Part shown: one piece after another, positions 54,801 through 64,000 of the stretch
Position numbering within the stretch: position 1 is the stretch's first letter
Layout of the letters: each line of letters begins with the position of its first letter
Source of the DNA: Thiothrix subterranea
Lineage (GTDB): Bacteria; Pseudomonadota; Gammaproteobacteria; Thiotrichales; Thiotrichaceae
Reading direction: 5' to 3'
DNA length: 64,000 nucleotides
Assembly (NCBI RefSeq): GCF_016772315.1
Contig: NZ_CP053482.1
Coordinates: forward strand, 3,839,501-3,903,500
Notes under the pieces: generated by a model
The model's input: only the letters and a program-made list of their open reading frames with translations
Told to the model about the DNA's origin: nothing
The model's database searches: none
Made by a program: the position numbers and the translations under genes

Positions 54801-57800
54801 CTGGCAAGGTAGGTTTGGCCTTCACCGTAATCTTTGGATTTGCCGAATTTGTTATCGCCCGGTGTGGCTTTGCCACCAGCACTAACGTCGGCCTCAAACA
54901 GTTCTACGGTTGTTGCGCCCGCTATTCCTGCGGGTGCACAGCCTTTGATAATCAAGTTGCCACCACTTTCAGTGATATTAGCGAGTATGGGGAAGTTGAG
55001 CAGGTCGTTAGTGCCGGTGTCTGCATCATTGGCATCGTTCACGGTAATACCGTTACCACCGAGGTCAATGCCTAATTTGCCGTTGGCGTAGATTTTGTTG
55101 CCTAACATGCTGGTCGCTTTAGTCCCATCTGTGCCGCCGACTGTTATGCCATCCCCGCTATTGTAGGCAATCAGATTGCCTGCGCTACCGCTACCGCCAA
55201 TCAGGTTTGGCCCTAAGGGGCTAATAACGGTGATGCCGCTATCGCCATTGCCACGGTTGATAGCGCCGGTTGGATCAGTACCGATGTGATTTGAAGCAAT
55301 CAGGTTGTTTTGAGATTGCACCACTTGAATACCCGCCATTTTAAAGCGGTTGATCGCGAAGTATTTCACCGTGCTGCCATTGGTCGCGCCATTTAATGCA
55401 AGACCATTGGTGTAGTTTCCGGCGTTGCTGCCATTTAATTCAATGACAGGGCGGTTGGCGAAGGTGAATGCGGGAGCAGTCGTTCGCGCCGGTTGGGTAG
55501 AGGCATCGAGGATAATGTCATTGCCCAGCGCGGGCAGGGCGCTTTGTACCGCGATGCTCCAATATTGGTTGGCGGCATTGTAGTTAAGGTCGCTGGTGGA
55601 TAATTCCAAAATGGCATTGTCTTTGCCAGCGGTGCGCCCGGTTTGTGCCAGTGTGCTGTCGTTACCCAATAAGTTGGCGTTGAGGATGAACTGGCGTAAT
55701 GAACCTTGTCCGCTGTCATTGGTGTTGACGACGGTATTGAAGTTAAAGCCGAAGCTGGGTTCTTTAACGGGGTTGAATACCGGCCCTTTAAAGATGGGAT
55801 CATCTTCGTCAATGCTGGCACTTTTAACCACACCACTTAAGATCGTGATCGGCTGTACCGACTGTGCTTGCGCCCCGCCAGAAAGCAGGAGCGTGTTGGT
55901 ATTCAGTGTTTGGTTCGTGGTATTTGCGGGCGCATCCGCACTGCTTGGTTTGCGCCCACCAATTTCGTTAACGACATCGGTTGTACCATCGGTGCGGAAG
56001 GTTTGAATGCCACGTTCTGCACCACTAGAACCAGTACGGGTGGATTTGACCGTATCGTTGACGGCTCGCACGTAATACGCCCCATCGGTAACGCCAGTAA
56101 AGGTATAAATACCGCCAGTATCGGTGGTGGCGCTGTTTACAAAATTACCAGAAGCGTTATACAGCTCGACTCGTGCGCCCGCGATACCCACTGTGCCGGT
56201 TGTGCCAAATGGACGACCTGCACCACCGCCGTAGTTCACGTCTTCAAAGATTTTACCCGTAAAGTCGCCGACTTCCTGTAACGTCAGGGTGGGTGAAAAC
56301 TCAGACGTGCCAGATGCAGCGAGGGTAGCCGTTGCCGTCAAGGTATCGCCGGTCACAAAACCCGCTGGCGTCGGGATGGTGACGTTGAAAGCTTTCATGC
56401 CGGTTTGGTTGTTGCCGTCAGCATCGGTTGCCAGTGCGCAGTTGGCAGCATCTGTATCGGCTGCACTGCCTTCGACAAAGCTGGCAAGATAGGTTTGGCC
56501 TTCACCGTAGTCTTTGCTCTTGCCAACTTTGTTGTCGCCCGGTATGGCTTTGCCGCCGGTGCTGACGTCGGCTTCAAACAGTTCCACACTTGCGCCAGTG
56601 GGGGCGCAGCCTTTCACGGTCAGGTTGCCGCTGGCAATACTGAGGTCAGACATGAGCGGGAAATTGAGTAGGTTGTTTGCACCGGTATCAGCGTCGTTGG
56701 CATCGTTGACGGTAACGCCGTTGTTGCCGAGGTCGATACCCAGATTACCATTGTTGTAAATGCTATTGCCGCTAATGACGTTGTTAATGTTGGTAGCGTT
56801 CGCCGCCAGTTTGATGCCACCGCCGGTATTGTTGGCAATGGTGTTGGCTTGACCGGCTGCTGTACCACCGATCTGGTGATTGCTGGATCCGCCATAGCTC
56901 ATGATACCGGGGCCGGTATTGCCAATGGCTTCGCCATTGATGCCTACTCCGATGCGATTGCCCCGAATGGTGTAACCACTGGTGAGGATAGAACCATTGG
57001 TAAAGCCGATTTGGATGCCATCGCCTGCGTTGCCTGCAATGACGTTATCCAGCACCACACTGTCGTTAGCGCTTTCTAAGTCAAGACCACCGGCTTGGTT
57101 GCCCAGTGCCGCAGTACCGGTGACATTTGTGCCGATGAAGTTGTTTTGAATCGTGCCAGCGGTTGCGCCGGTATCGTAGGCGATACCCCAGCGCAAATTG
57201 CCGGAAATAATATTGCGTTTCGCAGGTGTCGTACCGCCGATAATGCTGGTGGCGGTATCGGCGTATTCCAGCATGATGCCCTGACCGTTGGCATCGGCAG
57301 TACCATCCGGTTTTACCCCAATATAGTTGGATTCCACTACGGTACGCGCCGCCGCCACATTGATGGCACGGTTCATATTGCTGGTGCGGAAGCCGGTGAT
57401 GGATAGGCCGCGTACCGTGCTGTCCGGTGCGTTGTAGGCAATCGAAACCCCAAGGGCATCCAGTCCGGTAACGGGCGAGATGCGGATACGCGGGATGCCC
57501 GGCGTGCCTGCGGTGTAACCGGGTTGGGTTGTACCGTCAATAATTAAAGGAGCGGTAATGTCGGGCAGTTTGCTATTAACCGTAATGTTACAGGTTGTAC
57601 CGCCACAAATATCCGCCCGTCCTTGCGGGTCGCCACTGGCTGGGATGTTGAAGACCAACACTTCCTTGCTCAAGGCCGTATTCACACCGTAATTGCTATC
57701 CGGTTGCGCCATGCCGGTATTCGCTAACAGATTGGCATTGAGGATACCTTGGCGCAATGAACCTTGCCCGCTGTCATTGGTATTGACGACAGTGCTGAAG

Positions 57801-60800
57801 TTGAAGCCGAAGTTCGCGCCGGTAATGTCAGTGCTTGCGATCGTTATCGGTTGGACGGATTGTGCCTGACCACCACCGGAGAGGGTGAAGGTAGCAGTGT
57901 TTAGCGTCTGGTTAGTGGTATTCGCGGCGGCATCAACCAGCGCAGGTTTACGTCCGCCGACTTCATTGTTTACGTCGGTTGTGCCGTCGCTGCGGTGAGT
58001 TTGAATGGCGCGTTCTGCCGCTGTAGAGCCTGCACGGGTAGAGCTAACGGTGTCATTGACGACACGCACGTAATAATTACCAGCGGCAACATTTGTAAAG
58101 CTGTACGGGCCACCATCAACGGTGGTCGTGCTGTTAACAAATGCGCCGGTTGAATCGTAGAGTTCTACGCGAACGCCTAGAATGCCAGCAATACCGGGTG
58201 TACTGAGTGGACGACCTACGCCGCCGCCGTAGTTTTTGTCTTCAAACACTTTTCCCGAAATAATTTTGCCAGTAGCACAACTAGAGCCAGCCGCATACAT
58301 CGCAGGTACGATAATATCCTGACGGCTGGTACTGGTCATATTCCACAGCCAAAAGATGTTTTGCATCTGATATTGCGTTTGACCGTTAGCACCGTTGATT
58401 CGATCAATGACGACACGGGCGATATTTTTCATGGCTGCTTGTTGCGCAGAGGAATAGTTACCGTTGCTATCAATTTGGGCATCCATTGAAGCTAGACTTT
58501 CATTCCAGTGGGTGTAGAACCACGTCATGTAAGTCATCAAATCATCTAGCCGCTGTTGGTTTTTACCTGTGTCAAAGGCAGCCGCGATCTGGAAAATGAT
58601 GTCTGGGTCAGCGAGGGCTGAATAGCAACGACTGAGCTTTTCTTTTTTCAGGGCGGTTAGCGATTGCCTGTCGGATGCGTTGACGACGTAGTTATCGCCT
58701 GCTAGTGGATCTTGATCAGATTTTTCCGCGCAATAGCCCGTTACTTGTTTTCCCCCAAACAGGAAGTCATAGGCGTTGGGGTGAGAGTTGGCGACACTTT
58801 CATCGGAAACACCACTACTATTAACATCCAAGCAGCCGGTGGCGGCGGTGTTGGTGAAACCAAAGTCATAGCCAGATGCTGTATTGCCGGAAGTTGGGCT
58901 GGTTACGTTGATGATCCAATTGTTACCAGAGAGGCTGGCATCGGAATCAAGGGTGTCATCGCTACCCGCATTCAAGGTGGCAAGACTCCAATTGGTGAGG
59001 GGCGCTTGGGCATCGAGTTTGAGGAGGCGTAGCTGGTAGTTGGTAGCGGCTTGCATACCACTGGCATTGGTGAATTGGTATTCACCGCTGGCATTGGTGG
59101 TAGTTGTCACTACGACGCTACTGGTTGCTGGGTTGTAGAGTTCGATTTTTGCGCCTTCGATAGCGGCTGTGATGCCATCGTTTTGAATACCATCAGTATT
59201 GGTATCGAACCAGACTTTGCCCGAAATAGTACTGGGCGCTTCATTGGATTGATACCCGAAGTCTAAGCCGTGGTTATTTTGCCCTGAACTACCCACTGTG
59301 AAATTGATGACGGCATTGCCACCACTAACCGTTGCATCCGAATCCCGAATATCCGTTTGGTAATTATTATCGGTTTTGCTGTCAGCGTTTTGTGTGGTTA
59401 GAGTGTAAGTATTGAGGCTGGTTTGCGTATTGTTGACGCTCAAGCTACAACTTTCACCGCTGCCCATGAAGGTGGCATTGCCGCCCGCTTTATTCGAGAA
59501 GTAGTATTCGCCTTGTGCATTGGTCGCTGCCGTGGCGTTATCCGCGCCGCAAGCCAGTGTGACGTTGACATTGGCGATGCCTGCTTCGTTTGCATCTTGC
59601 AGGCCGTCTTTGTCCGTATCCAGCCACACGCGGTTGCCGATTTCAGTGGGAGCAGGGTCACACAGCACTTCTAAGTCGCCAAGCCCCACTGCTTTTCCGA
59701 GGAAACGGTTATCTTCACCGTAAAGTTGGAGGCCGCTATTGCGCGTTCCTGTCCGGTTATCCAGCCATATTGTACCGCCCGTGGTGATATTGAACGGGTT
59801 CATCGCGTTCAGAGCAACTTCTTGCTTACCCGGTATCAGTGCCAAGGCACCGAATACGTTTTCGGTATGCCCCGCAAATTTTTCACCGCCGTAGAACTCA
59901 CCACCCCCAGGACCACCGTAAGGCCAAGCAGGATCAGTGCCGGTTTTCACCCCTTCACCTGCAATGCCGTTAGCCGTCCCTGCGTTTTCCACTGTGTAAG
60001 CACCCGTTGTCGCATTGTAGCTTGCCTTCAACAATTCGCCGTTGGAAAATATCCCATAGAAACGTGTAGAGCTGGTATCGGTGCCATAATTATACTGCCC
60101 AAATTGCAGGCCACTACGGTCAATGAAGCCGAGTAACATGTCGCCATTGGTATCGAATTCAATACCACTAAGCATGAGTTGTGCATCATCCACCCAGTCG
60201 GCCGAGCCATGGTCGCCCAAAGTCAATGCCGACAGGCTGCTAACCCATGGAATATTGTAACGTGAGTATTCAGACGACCGCATGTGGTCAGCATGCCATC
60301 TTGGGTAATTCAGCGGAACGTTCAGCTTTTCCGTCCAGCTTGTGCCGTCATAAGCGTGGATGGATGCTTTCAGGTCAGCGCTGCTGCCACCATTTTCGCC
60401 GGTACAGGTAATGCCCGCGTGCAATTTGCCTCGGTAATATTTCAGCGCAAAGGGGCGTGCAACTCCCTTGGTGCAACTGACCGCAGGTAGGCTGATTTCG
60501 CTGGCAGTGGTCGGAATGGTGCCATTGGAATTATAGGTGGTCAGATCAACTTTGATGACTTTGCGGGAATACAAGTTGCTGACGTATAGCGTGTTGCCAT
60601 CATCTGATAACTCAATATCACCTAAACCTTCCTTGCCTACTTTGTCAAACATTGTTGGGTCATGGCTGGGCGAATAAGGATCGCCTGACAGATTACGGTC
60701 GCTATTGCTGCCAACTGAGCCGACATCAATTCCGGGTAGTGTATCTAAATTGAGGAAAGTGCTGACGACCGGGTTTGTACCGGAGTAATTGATGACGTAG

Positions 60801-63800
60801 AGACCACCGATACCTAATGAACCAAGGCCAACATGACGTCTGAGCATCGCCGCTGCAAAAGCTTTCTTGTTGTGGCGGTTGTAGGCCAAGCCCCAGATAC
60901 TGCCCACTTGAGAGCCAAGTGCATCCTGCTTCAACGTCGGCGGGGCGATACCGGAATCACTGTAATTAAAGGATAGCAGTGCAGCAAAGCTACCTGCCAT
61001 GTTCGTGCCGCTGGCTAAATTATCACCGTTGATATAGCGAGCCGTCAGCAGTTTCGGGTCAGCTTGGCAATAATCCACAGGGTTATAAACGCCAAGATTT
61101 GCATCACAGGTGGCATTAACCGTGACAAATCGCGTGTTACTATTGGCATTTGTGCCAGAAGTGCCCACTTCAATTCCAGCGGGCAAGTTGGTGAATTCCA
61201 ATCGGTATGACGCACCATTGGTTAATCCCGTGAACTTGTACCAGCCGTCAGCATCCGTTGTGGTGCTCGCAGCGGTATTGCTGCTGTTGTAGGCAGTCAC
61301 AGTAATTCCAGCAAGCCCTATTTCACCGCTTTCACGGGTACCATTCTGGTTATAGTCTTGGAAAACAATGCCCCCAAAGTGACCGCTACTGGCATTACAA
61401 GCGCCAGCCGTATCGTCGTCAATAATGCTGCCTTGCGGTGGCTGCGGGTATGAGCCGTTTATGTATTGGGCATTGATCACATTGGTGATATTCAGGCTAA
61501 TTTTTTCATTCGGCTCAACCGTGGTATCGCCGACTACTGGCACGGAAATGACGCTGCCATTGGCACCGATTGGAATGGTCAGCGTACCAGTTTTTGCTTG
61601 ATAGTCGTTATTGGCTAGGGTTGCCGTGCCATCCGTGGTGGTGTAGTTGAAGCTGACTCCCCCAGATGGAGCCGCAGCACTCAATTGCACCGGGAAATTT
61701 AGGTAACTGAGGCCACTATTGCCTTCTTTCACTACCGCATCGCTGACACTTAGCAAGGTGGTGGGGCTTGCGTCGCAGTCTATTGTTTTAAGCAGCAAGT
61801 CATCAAAGATGATGCGGTTGGCAACGCCGTTAGCGACCCCTGCTTTGGTGACATCGTAAAGGTAGAAACGTAAATAATACGTTTTGTTAGATGATAAGTT
61901 GACCGGCGTATCCAAATCATAGTGGCTGATGTAGAAATTCTCATATAGAGGGCCTTCGCTTACATCACCTCCCACTGTTGGATTATCCTCATCAATTTGA
62001 ATCATATTCTTGACGATGGCAGGCGAAGTGAACGTCGGATTATCATCAAGCTGAATTTGCATCTTGTACTTGCCGCTGTGCTGCCAAGTATTGGTTGGCG
62101 CTAACGTTGACATTGCCACACCGTACAGGATGTGTTCGCTGGTCAAGGAGGCTTGCGTGGTAAAGCTGTATTGGAAATATTTGTTGCTACTGATGGCTTG
62201 TGCCAGGGTTGAGGGTACAGTGGCGGCTTCTGTATACAACTCCCAATCTGTCTCGCCAGTGGTCAGATTGGAACTCACTTCGTTAGCAGCCGATGCTATC
62301 AAGCCGGTGTTTAAAATCGCAGGGACAGGATGACCGCCCAGCACTTGGCTGGATGGCGTATACGGGTTGTGATTCCAAGTAATGCTGGAATTGACACCAG
62401 TGGTAGTTGGCGGTGGCGGCGAACAGGCCAACACAGGTGCGGGCTGATCAAATCCAAAATTCTGGTTAGCCGTTATGCTGTTTGCTGCCACGGTAACGCT
62501 GGCTAATGGGTTGGTCGTGCCAATACTGGAACCGGATGGCAGGTCGGCATCGGTGGTATCCACTTCAACCTGATAAGTACCTACTGCCAGCCCCGGAACC
62601 GTATAAGTACCGCTGGCATTCGTGGTTGCTGTTTTCAGCAGCGTGGTTTTAGCGCTGTTATATACCCTAACGGTGATATTGGGTAGCTTGGTTTCTGAAG
62701 CATCCAAGGCATTGTTGGTATTGCTGTCAGTGTAAACTGTGCCGCTGATAGTCCCGTAAGACTGACAAACTTGTGTGTAGGACACGCCATTCACCCACAT
62801 GGCTGACCCGCTGTAAACCAGCCGGATATAGCGAGCGCCGCCAGCAGGGATGGTGTATGCCTTGTAAGCCAGAACGCTGTTGGAAGTGGATGCACTGCTC
62901 AACGTTGAGACTGCGGAATAACTGGAATTATTCAAAGAAGTGCTGACAGCCGCACGGGACGAAGCGTTAGTACGTGCCATGGACAATGAAACGCTGCTAA
63001 CGCCGGGAATCGTCGTTCCCAAGTCGAGTATCAAGGTTCCGCCAGCGCCATTCAATTTGGCTGAATTGGATGTGGTAGCACCAGTGCCGCTGCTTGCTAG
63101 TGCGCCGGTTGCTGTTGTGGTGTTGTTCACAGAGCCAGTGCTGGTGGCGGTGACAGCATTTCCTGATTGAGTCGCGACATACGTACCGGCTGGGCAAACG
63201 CCAGTTGCCGGGGCATCAAACCCAAAATTCTGGTTGGCGGTTGTGCTGTTTGCTGCCACGGTAACGCTTGCTAAGGGGTTGCTTGTGCCAATGGTTGCGC
63301 CTACTGGCAGGTCGGCATCGGTGGTATCTGCGCTAATTTTATAAGTAAGGGCGGGGTCTAAGTCGCCGAAACTGTAAGAACCATCGGCTGCGGTGTTAGT
63401 GGTGTCAATAGTGACACCCGTCGCGTTATTCAGCAAAGAAACGGTAATGGAACCAATGCCGGATTCGGTGGCGGAATCAAAAGCATTGTTAGTGTTGCTA
63501 TCGGTGTAAACCGTGCCGCTGATGGTGCCGGTCGTCGATGGATTCGCAAAAGCTTTGTAACTGGCGGTACAGGTGGTCGGTGCATCCAGTTCTGTCGGGC
63601 GGGTAAATATTATACGCACAGTATTGGTCGGTGCGGTATTTTGAAAGTCAAAAAACTGTGAACCCGTCTGTGTTTCATCGTAAAAATTAATTTTGTCACT
63701 AGTGCTATTACCCGTGAAAGCTCCCTGATTAGTGGTTGAGCCAGAGAAGATCATGGCTCCACTACCCGTAACGTTAGCATTATTGATGAAATCGTAACCC

Positions 63801-64000
63801 GCAACCTTGGCATTCGGACCATTACGGAATACCCCCGAACCATTATGCTGCCACTTGTTGTTGGGTTTGGTGATCAGGATCGTTCCGTTATTAGTCACGT
63901 TCGGGTTGTTGCTGTTAAACCCGTTATAAGATACAAGTGTGCAATTATTGATAATGGTCGCACTGGAATTCATGTTGATGAAGTTTTTGGCATATGCCCG
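51812..64000 (-). CDS. Giant multidomain surface/adhesin protein (5' end outside window)
   Basis: The frame is open from the window edge; at least 4062 residues are visible and the true start is not in the window. Read from the N-terminal side: beta-helix-like start; SdrD-B/Cna-B-type repeats near 63540-63290, 62750-62470, 61385-61130, 59650-59440 and 59240-59000 (GTVYTDSNTNN, FQDYNQNG, VWLDTDKDGLQD); a Calx-beta domain near 61765-61470; a beta-propeller-like region near 61070-59670. Three long tandem units follow, with SdrB plus parallel beta-helix segments (NDSGQGSLRQ). Then come cadherin-like domains near 53050-52600 (EDTSKTVLTVAAQDSDANDKLSYRISGG). The C-terminus has dockerin-like Asp/Asn loops (AGDINVS, GYINTDINFDGK, TGPGNDTT). 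Such proteins mediate surface attachment or sheath structure with bound calcium. No sorting or secretion gene is visible nearby. Confidence 0.85.
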   Translation of the reverse strand, partial: RAYAKNFINMNSSATIINNCTLVSYNGFNSNNPNVTNNGTILITKPNNKWQHNGSGVFRNGPNAKVAGYDFINNANVTGSGAMIFSGSTTNQGAFTGNSTSDKINFYDETQTGSQFFDFQNTAPTNTVRIIFTRPTELDAPTTCTASYKAFANPSTTGTISGTVYTDSNTNNAFDSATESGIGSITVSLLNNATGVTIDTTNTAADGSYSFGDLDPALTYKISADTTDADLPVGATIGTSNPLASVTVAANSTTANQNFGFDAPATGVCPAGTYVATQSGNAVTATSTGSVNNTTTATGALASSGTGATTSNSAKLNGAGGTLILDLGTTIPGVSSVSLSMARTNASSRAAVSTSLNNSSYSAVSTLSSASTSNSVLAYKAYTIPAGGARYIRLVYSGSAMWVNGVSYTQVCQSYGTISGTVYTDSNTNNALDASETKLPNITVRVYNSAKTTLLKTATTNASGTYTVPGLAVGTYQVEVDTTDADLPSGSSIGTTNPLASVTVAANSITANQNFGFDQPAPVLACSPPPPTTTGVNSSITWNHNPYTPSSQVLGGHPVPAILNTGLIASAANEVSSNLTTGETDWELYTEAATVPSTLAQAISSNKYFQYSFTTQASLTSEHILYGVAMSTLAPTNTWQHSGKYKMQIQLDDNPTFTSPAIVKNMIQIDEDNPTVGGDVSEGPLYENFYISHYDLDTPVNLSSNKTYYLRFYLYDVTKAGVANGVANRIIFDDLLLKTIDCDASPTTLLSVSDAVVKEGNSGLSYLNFPVQLSAAAPSGGVSFNYTTTDGTATLANNDYQAKTGTLTIPIGANGSVISVPVVGDTTVEPNEKISLNITNVINAQYINGSYPQPPQGSIIDDDTAGACNASSGHFGGIVFQDYNQNGTRESGEIGLAGITVTAYNSSNTAASTTTDADGWYKFTGLTNGASYRLEFTNLPAGIEVGTSGTNANSNTRFVTVNATCDANLGVYNPVDYCQADPKLLTARYINGDNLASGTNMAGSFAALLSFNYSDSGIAPPTLKQDALGSQVGSIWGLAYNRHNKKAFAAAMLRRHVGLGSLGIGGLYVINYSGTNPVVSTFLNLDTLPGIDVGSVGSNSDRNLSGDPYSPSHDPTMFDKVGKEGLGDIELSDDGNTLYVSNLYSRKVIKVDLTTYNSNGTIPTTASEISLPAVSCTKGVARPFALKYYRGKLHAGITCTGENGGSSADLKASIHAYDGTSWTEKLNVPLNYPRWHADHMRSSEYSRYNIPWVSSLSALTLGDHGSADWVDDAQLMLSGIEFDTNGDMLLGFIDRSGLQFGQYNYGTDTSSTRFYGIFSNGELLKASYNATTGAYTVENAGTANGIAGEGVKTGTDPAWPYGGPGGGEFYGGEKFAGHTENVFGALALIPGKQEVALNAMNPFNITTGGTIWLDNRTGTRNSGLQLYGEDNRFLGKAVGLGDLEVLCDPAPTEIGNRVWLDTDKDGLQDANEAGIANVNVTLACGADNATAATNAQGEYYFSNKAGGNATFMGSGESCSLSVNNTQTSLNTYTLTTQNADSKTDNNYQTDIRDSDATVSGGNAVINFTVGSSGQNNHGLDFGYQSNEAPSTISGKVWFDTNTDGIQNDGITAAIEGAKIELYNPATSSVVVTTTTNASGEYQFTNASGMQAATNYQLRLLKLDAQAPLTNWSLATLNAGSDDTLDSDASLSGNNWIINVTSPTSGNTASGYDFGFTNTAATGCLDVNSSGVSDESVANSHPNAYDFLFGGKQVTGYCAEKSDQDPLAGDNYVVNASDRQSLTALKKEKLSRCYSALADPDIIFQIAAAFDTGKNQQRLDDLMTYMTWFYTHWNESLASMDAQIDSNGNYSSAQQAAMKNIARVVIDRINGANGQTQYQMQNIFWLWNMTSTSRQDIIVPAMYAAGSSCATGKIISGKVFEDKNYGGGVGRPLSTPGIAGILGVRVELYDSTGAFVNSTTTVDGGPYSFTNVAAGNYYVRVVNDTVSSTRAGSTAAERAIQTHRSDGTTDVNNEVGGRKPALVDAAANTTNQTLNTATFTLSGGGQAQSVQPITIASTDITGANFGFNFSTVVNTNDSGQGSLRQGILNANLLANTGMAQPDSNYGVNTALSKEVLVFNIPASGDPQGRADICGGTTCNITVNSKLPDITAPLIIDGTTQPGYTAGTPGIPRIRISPVTGLDALGVSIAYNAPDSTVRGLSITGFRTSNMNRAINVAAARTVVESNYIGVKPDGTADANGQGIMLEYADTATSIIGGTTPAKRNIISGNLRWGIAYDTGATAGTIQNNFIGTNVTGTAALGNQAGGLDLESANDSVVLDNVIAGNAGDGIQIGFTNGSILTSGYTIRGNRIGVGINGEAIGNTGPGIMSYGGSSNHQIGGTAAGQANTIANNTGGGIKLAANATNINNVISGNSIYNNGNLGIDLGNNGVTVNDANDADTGANNLLNFPLMSDLSIASGNLTVKGCAPTGASVELFEADVSTGGKAIPGDNKVGKSKDYGEGQTYLASFVEGSAADTDAANCALATDADGNNQTGMKAFNVTIPTPAGFVTGDTLTATATLAASGTSEFSPTLTLQEVGDFTGKIFEDVNYGGGAGRPFGTTGTVGIAGARVELYNASGNFVNSATTDTGGIYTFTGVTDGAYYVRAVNDTVKSTRTGSSGAERGIQTFRTDGTTDVVNEIGGRKPSSADAPANTTNQTLNTNTLLLSGGAQAQSVQPITILSGVVKSASIDEDDPIFKGPVFNPVKEPSFGFNFNTVVNTNDSGQGSLRQFILNANLLGNDSTLAQTGRTAGKDNAILELSTSDLNYNAANQYWSIAVQSALPALGNDIILDASTQPARTTAPAFTFANRPVIELNGSNAGNYTNGLALNGATNGSTVKYFAINRFKMAGIQVVQSQNNLIASNHIGTDPTGAINRGNGDSGITVISPLGPNLIGGSGSAGNLIAYNSGDGITVGGTDGTKATSMLGNKIYANGKLGIDLGGNGITVNDANDADTGTNDLLNFPILANITESGGNLIIKGCAPAGIAGATTVELFEADVSAGGKATPGDNKFGKSKDYGEGQTYLASFEEGSASDTDTATCAIATDADGNNHTGMNAFTVTIPTPAGFVTGDSMTATATLSNSGTSEFSPTVLLLEVYDVAGKIYEDVNYGGGNGRAFNAATAGMTGISGASVELRDASNNVLATAATAADGSYIFTDIPVGTYSVQAVNASVHSTRPGSNGSERGVMTYRTDGVNNVSTASTAFSQAITLSNANLSNVNFGFNFDTVTNTNDSGAGSLRQFLLNANLLDGDATLAQVGRTAGKENAILELSTSDPNYNAGVWKIALNSALPDINKPLVLDGSKQATFNSTSAAPVIQLNGNGGAGNGLTLVTGSTGSQVLNLAITNFSGDGINVQGATTNNSFLGNSIYANTGLGIDLVGGDENGFGVTANDAGDADSGPNNLLNYPDVKVNSFGANGTKVVTYDFNLDVAAGDYRIEFFTSAAKDASGNGEGQTLIGSKDLSHPGTGSLNFKGTLNSTITVAQGAYISVTLTQKIDASTYGSTSEFSGIKDGITIQVCDSLIDDTTSGANMVIDETNVTTVIKLLEAKDSNGNPITYVISGGSDGNFFTITNPTPGATLDCATVKFIVNSVIITKSADAEGTEIDTRAAPPPSLTLPPGNYESPMDSDKDNVYDLEITATTVDGAKYVRDVSVRVMNTNEAPAITSTTSLSVTEDTSKTVLTVAAQDSDANDKLSYRISGGADSANFEIDPSTGLLRFRVMPDYDAPMDANRDNVYEVEIAVTDTGGLSSSKLFKVSVVNNTADDGVTVSVRAMLQGAYDSKTALMVDTLNTLGLLPNTQPYQADPFKYAGTETLSTMVQEMAGNDAIVDWILVELRTGLDTVVASRALILQRDGDVVDSQTGSNLLHFAKVKAGNYYVSVRHRNHLGMVSASPISLSSTAKMLNFASSSMLVSGDETRIITGTVALMWAGDINVSNTLSANGPNNDVTSLLGRVITAGDNTQSNTNHILTGYINTDINFDGKTLFTGPGNDTTLLVGNILLHPLNSGFAANYIVKGGLQ
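53400..58270 (-). repeat. Long tandem repeats inside the adhesin gene
   Basis: Three diverged copies of a 1.2-2.0-kb unit begin near 58270, 56265 and 54590, each opening with a (V/I)(F/Y)EDxNYGGG motif. Each runs through an SdrB-like domain and a NDSGQGSLRQ (or NDSGAGSLRQ) beta-helix part. Shared sub-blocks such as VELFEADVS and KDYGEGQTYLASF recur near 56590-56460 and 54910-54790. Approximate borders are by eye. Confidence 0.75.

Overview
The window is a 64-kb piece of a gammaproteobacterial chromosome of moderate GC. Housekeeping order matches that group: yceF divergent from yceD-rpmF-plsX-fabH; hisC-tyrA-aroA-cmk-rpsA-ihfB-lapB-pyrF; and nudJ-mnmA-hflD. The accessory content (giant SdrD-like adhesin, CHAT and TIR proteins, DUF29, a retroelement-diversified FGE-fold protein) suggests a filamentous, Thiothrix-like member of the Thiotrichales. 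That placement is inference; there is no rRNA here. I saw no tRNA, rRNA or CRISPR array.

Layout. 1-6225: the tail of an unknown gene, then a 2027-residue protein with two alpha/beta-hydrolase modules, a CHAT caspase-like domain and a TPR-like tail. 6214-11537: Maf, fatty-acid/phospholipid genes, a CYTH phosphatase and a DEAD-box helicase. 11556-15476: an AT-rich three-gene island (AAA ATPase, Toprim-like protein, DUF262 protein) that looks like an undescribed defence operon placed directly before hisC. 15486-29863: aromatic amino-acid, translation, envelope and TCA genes. 29951-34553: the most interesting region, a diversity-generating retroelement (DGR). A membrane TIR protein overlaps and is probably translationally coupled to an exported FGE-fold protein whose last 129 bp are a variable repeat. 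Behind it come a structured spacer, an HRDC accessory gene, a reverse transcriptase and the template repeat. Variable and template repeats differ at 12 positions, and all 12 are adenines in the template, the signature of DGR mutagenesis. 34554-47790: DUF29, dusB, a possible nucleotidyltransferase toxin-antitoxin pair, a P-loop protein, a MetA-family enzyme, a DUF1800/DUF1501 secreted pair, rdgC, a DUF349 protein and metG with an in-frame palindromic insertion. 47970-51811: two tandem DUF1566 lipoproteins, the second with an insertion sequence at its last codon. 51812-64000: the 3' part of a giant surface protein that runs off the window.

Working model (inference). In the DGR region, a hypervariable envelope sensor is paired with an inner-membrane TIR effector: the sensor's ligand surface is rewritten by the adjacent RT, and binding is relayed across the membrane to a cytoplasmic TIR domain. 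With the CHAT megaprotein and the ATPase/Toprim/DUF262 island, the window carries three separate conflict or immunity modules embedded among ordinary core genes.
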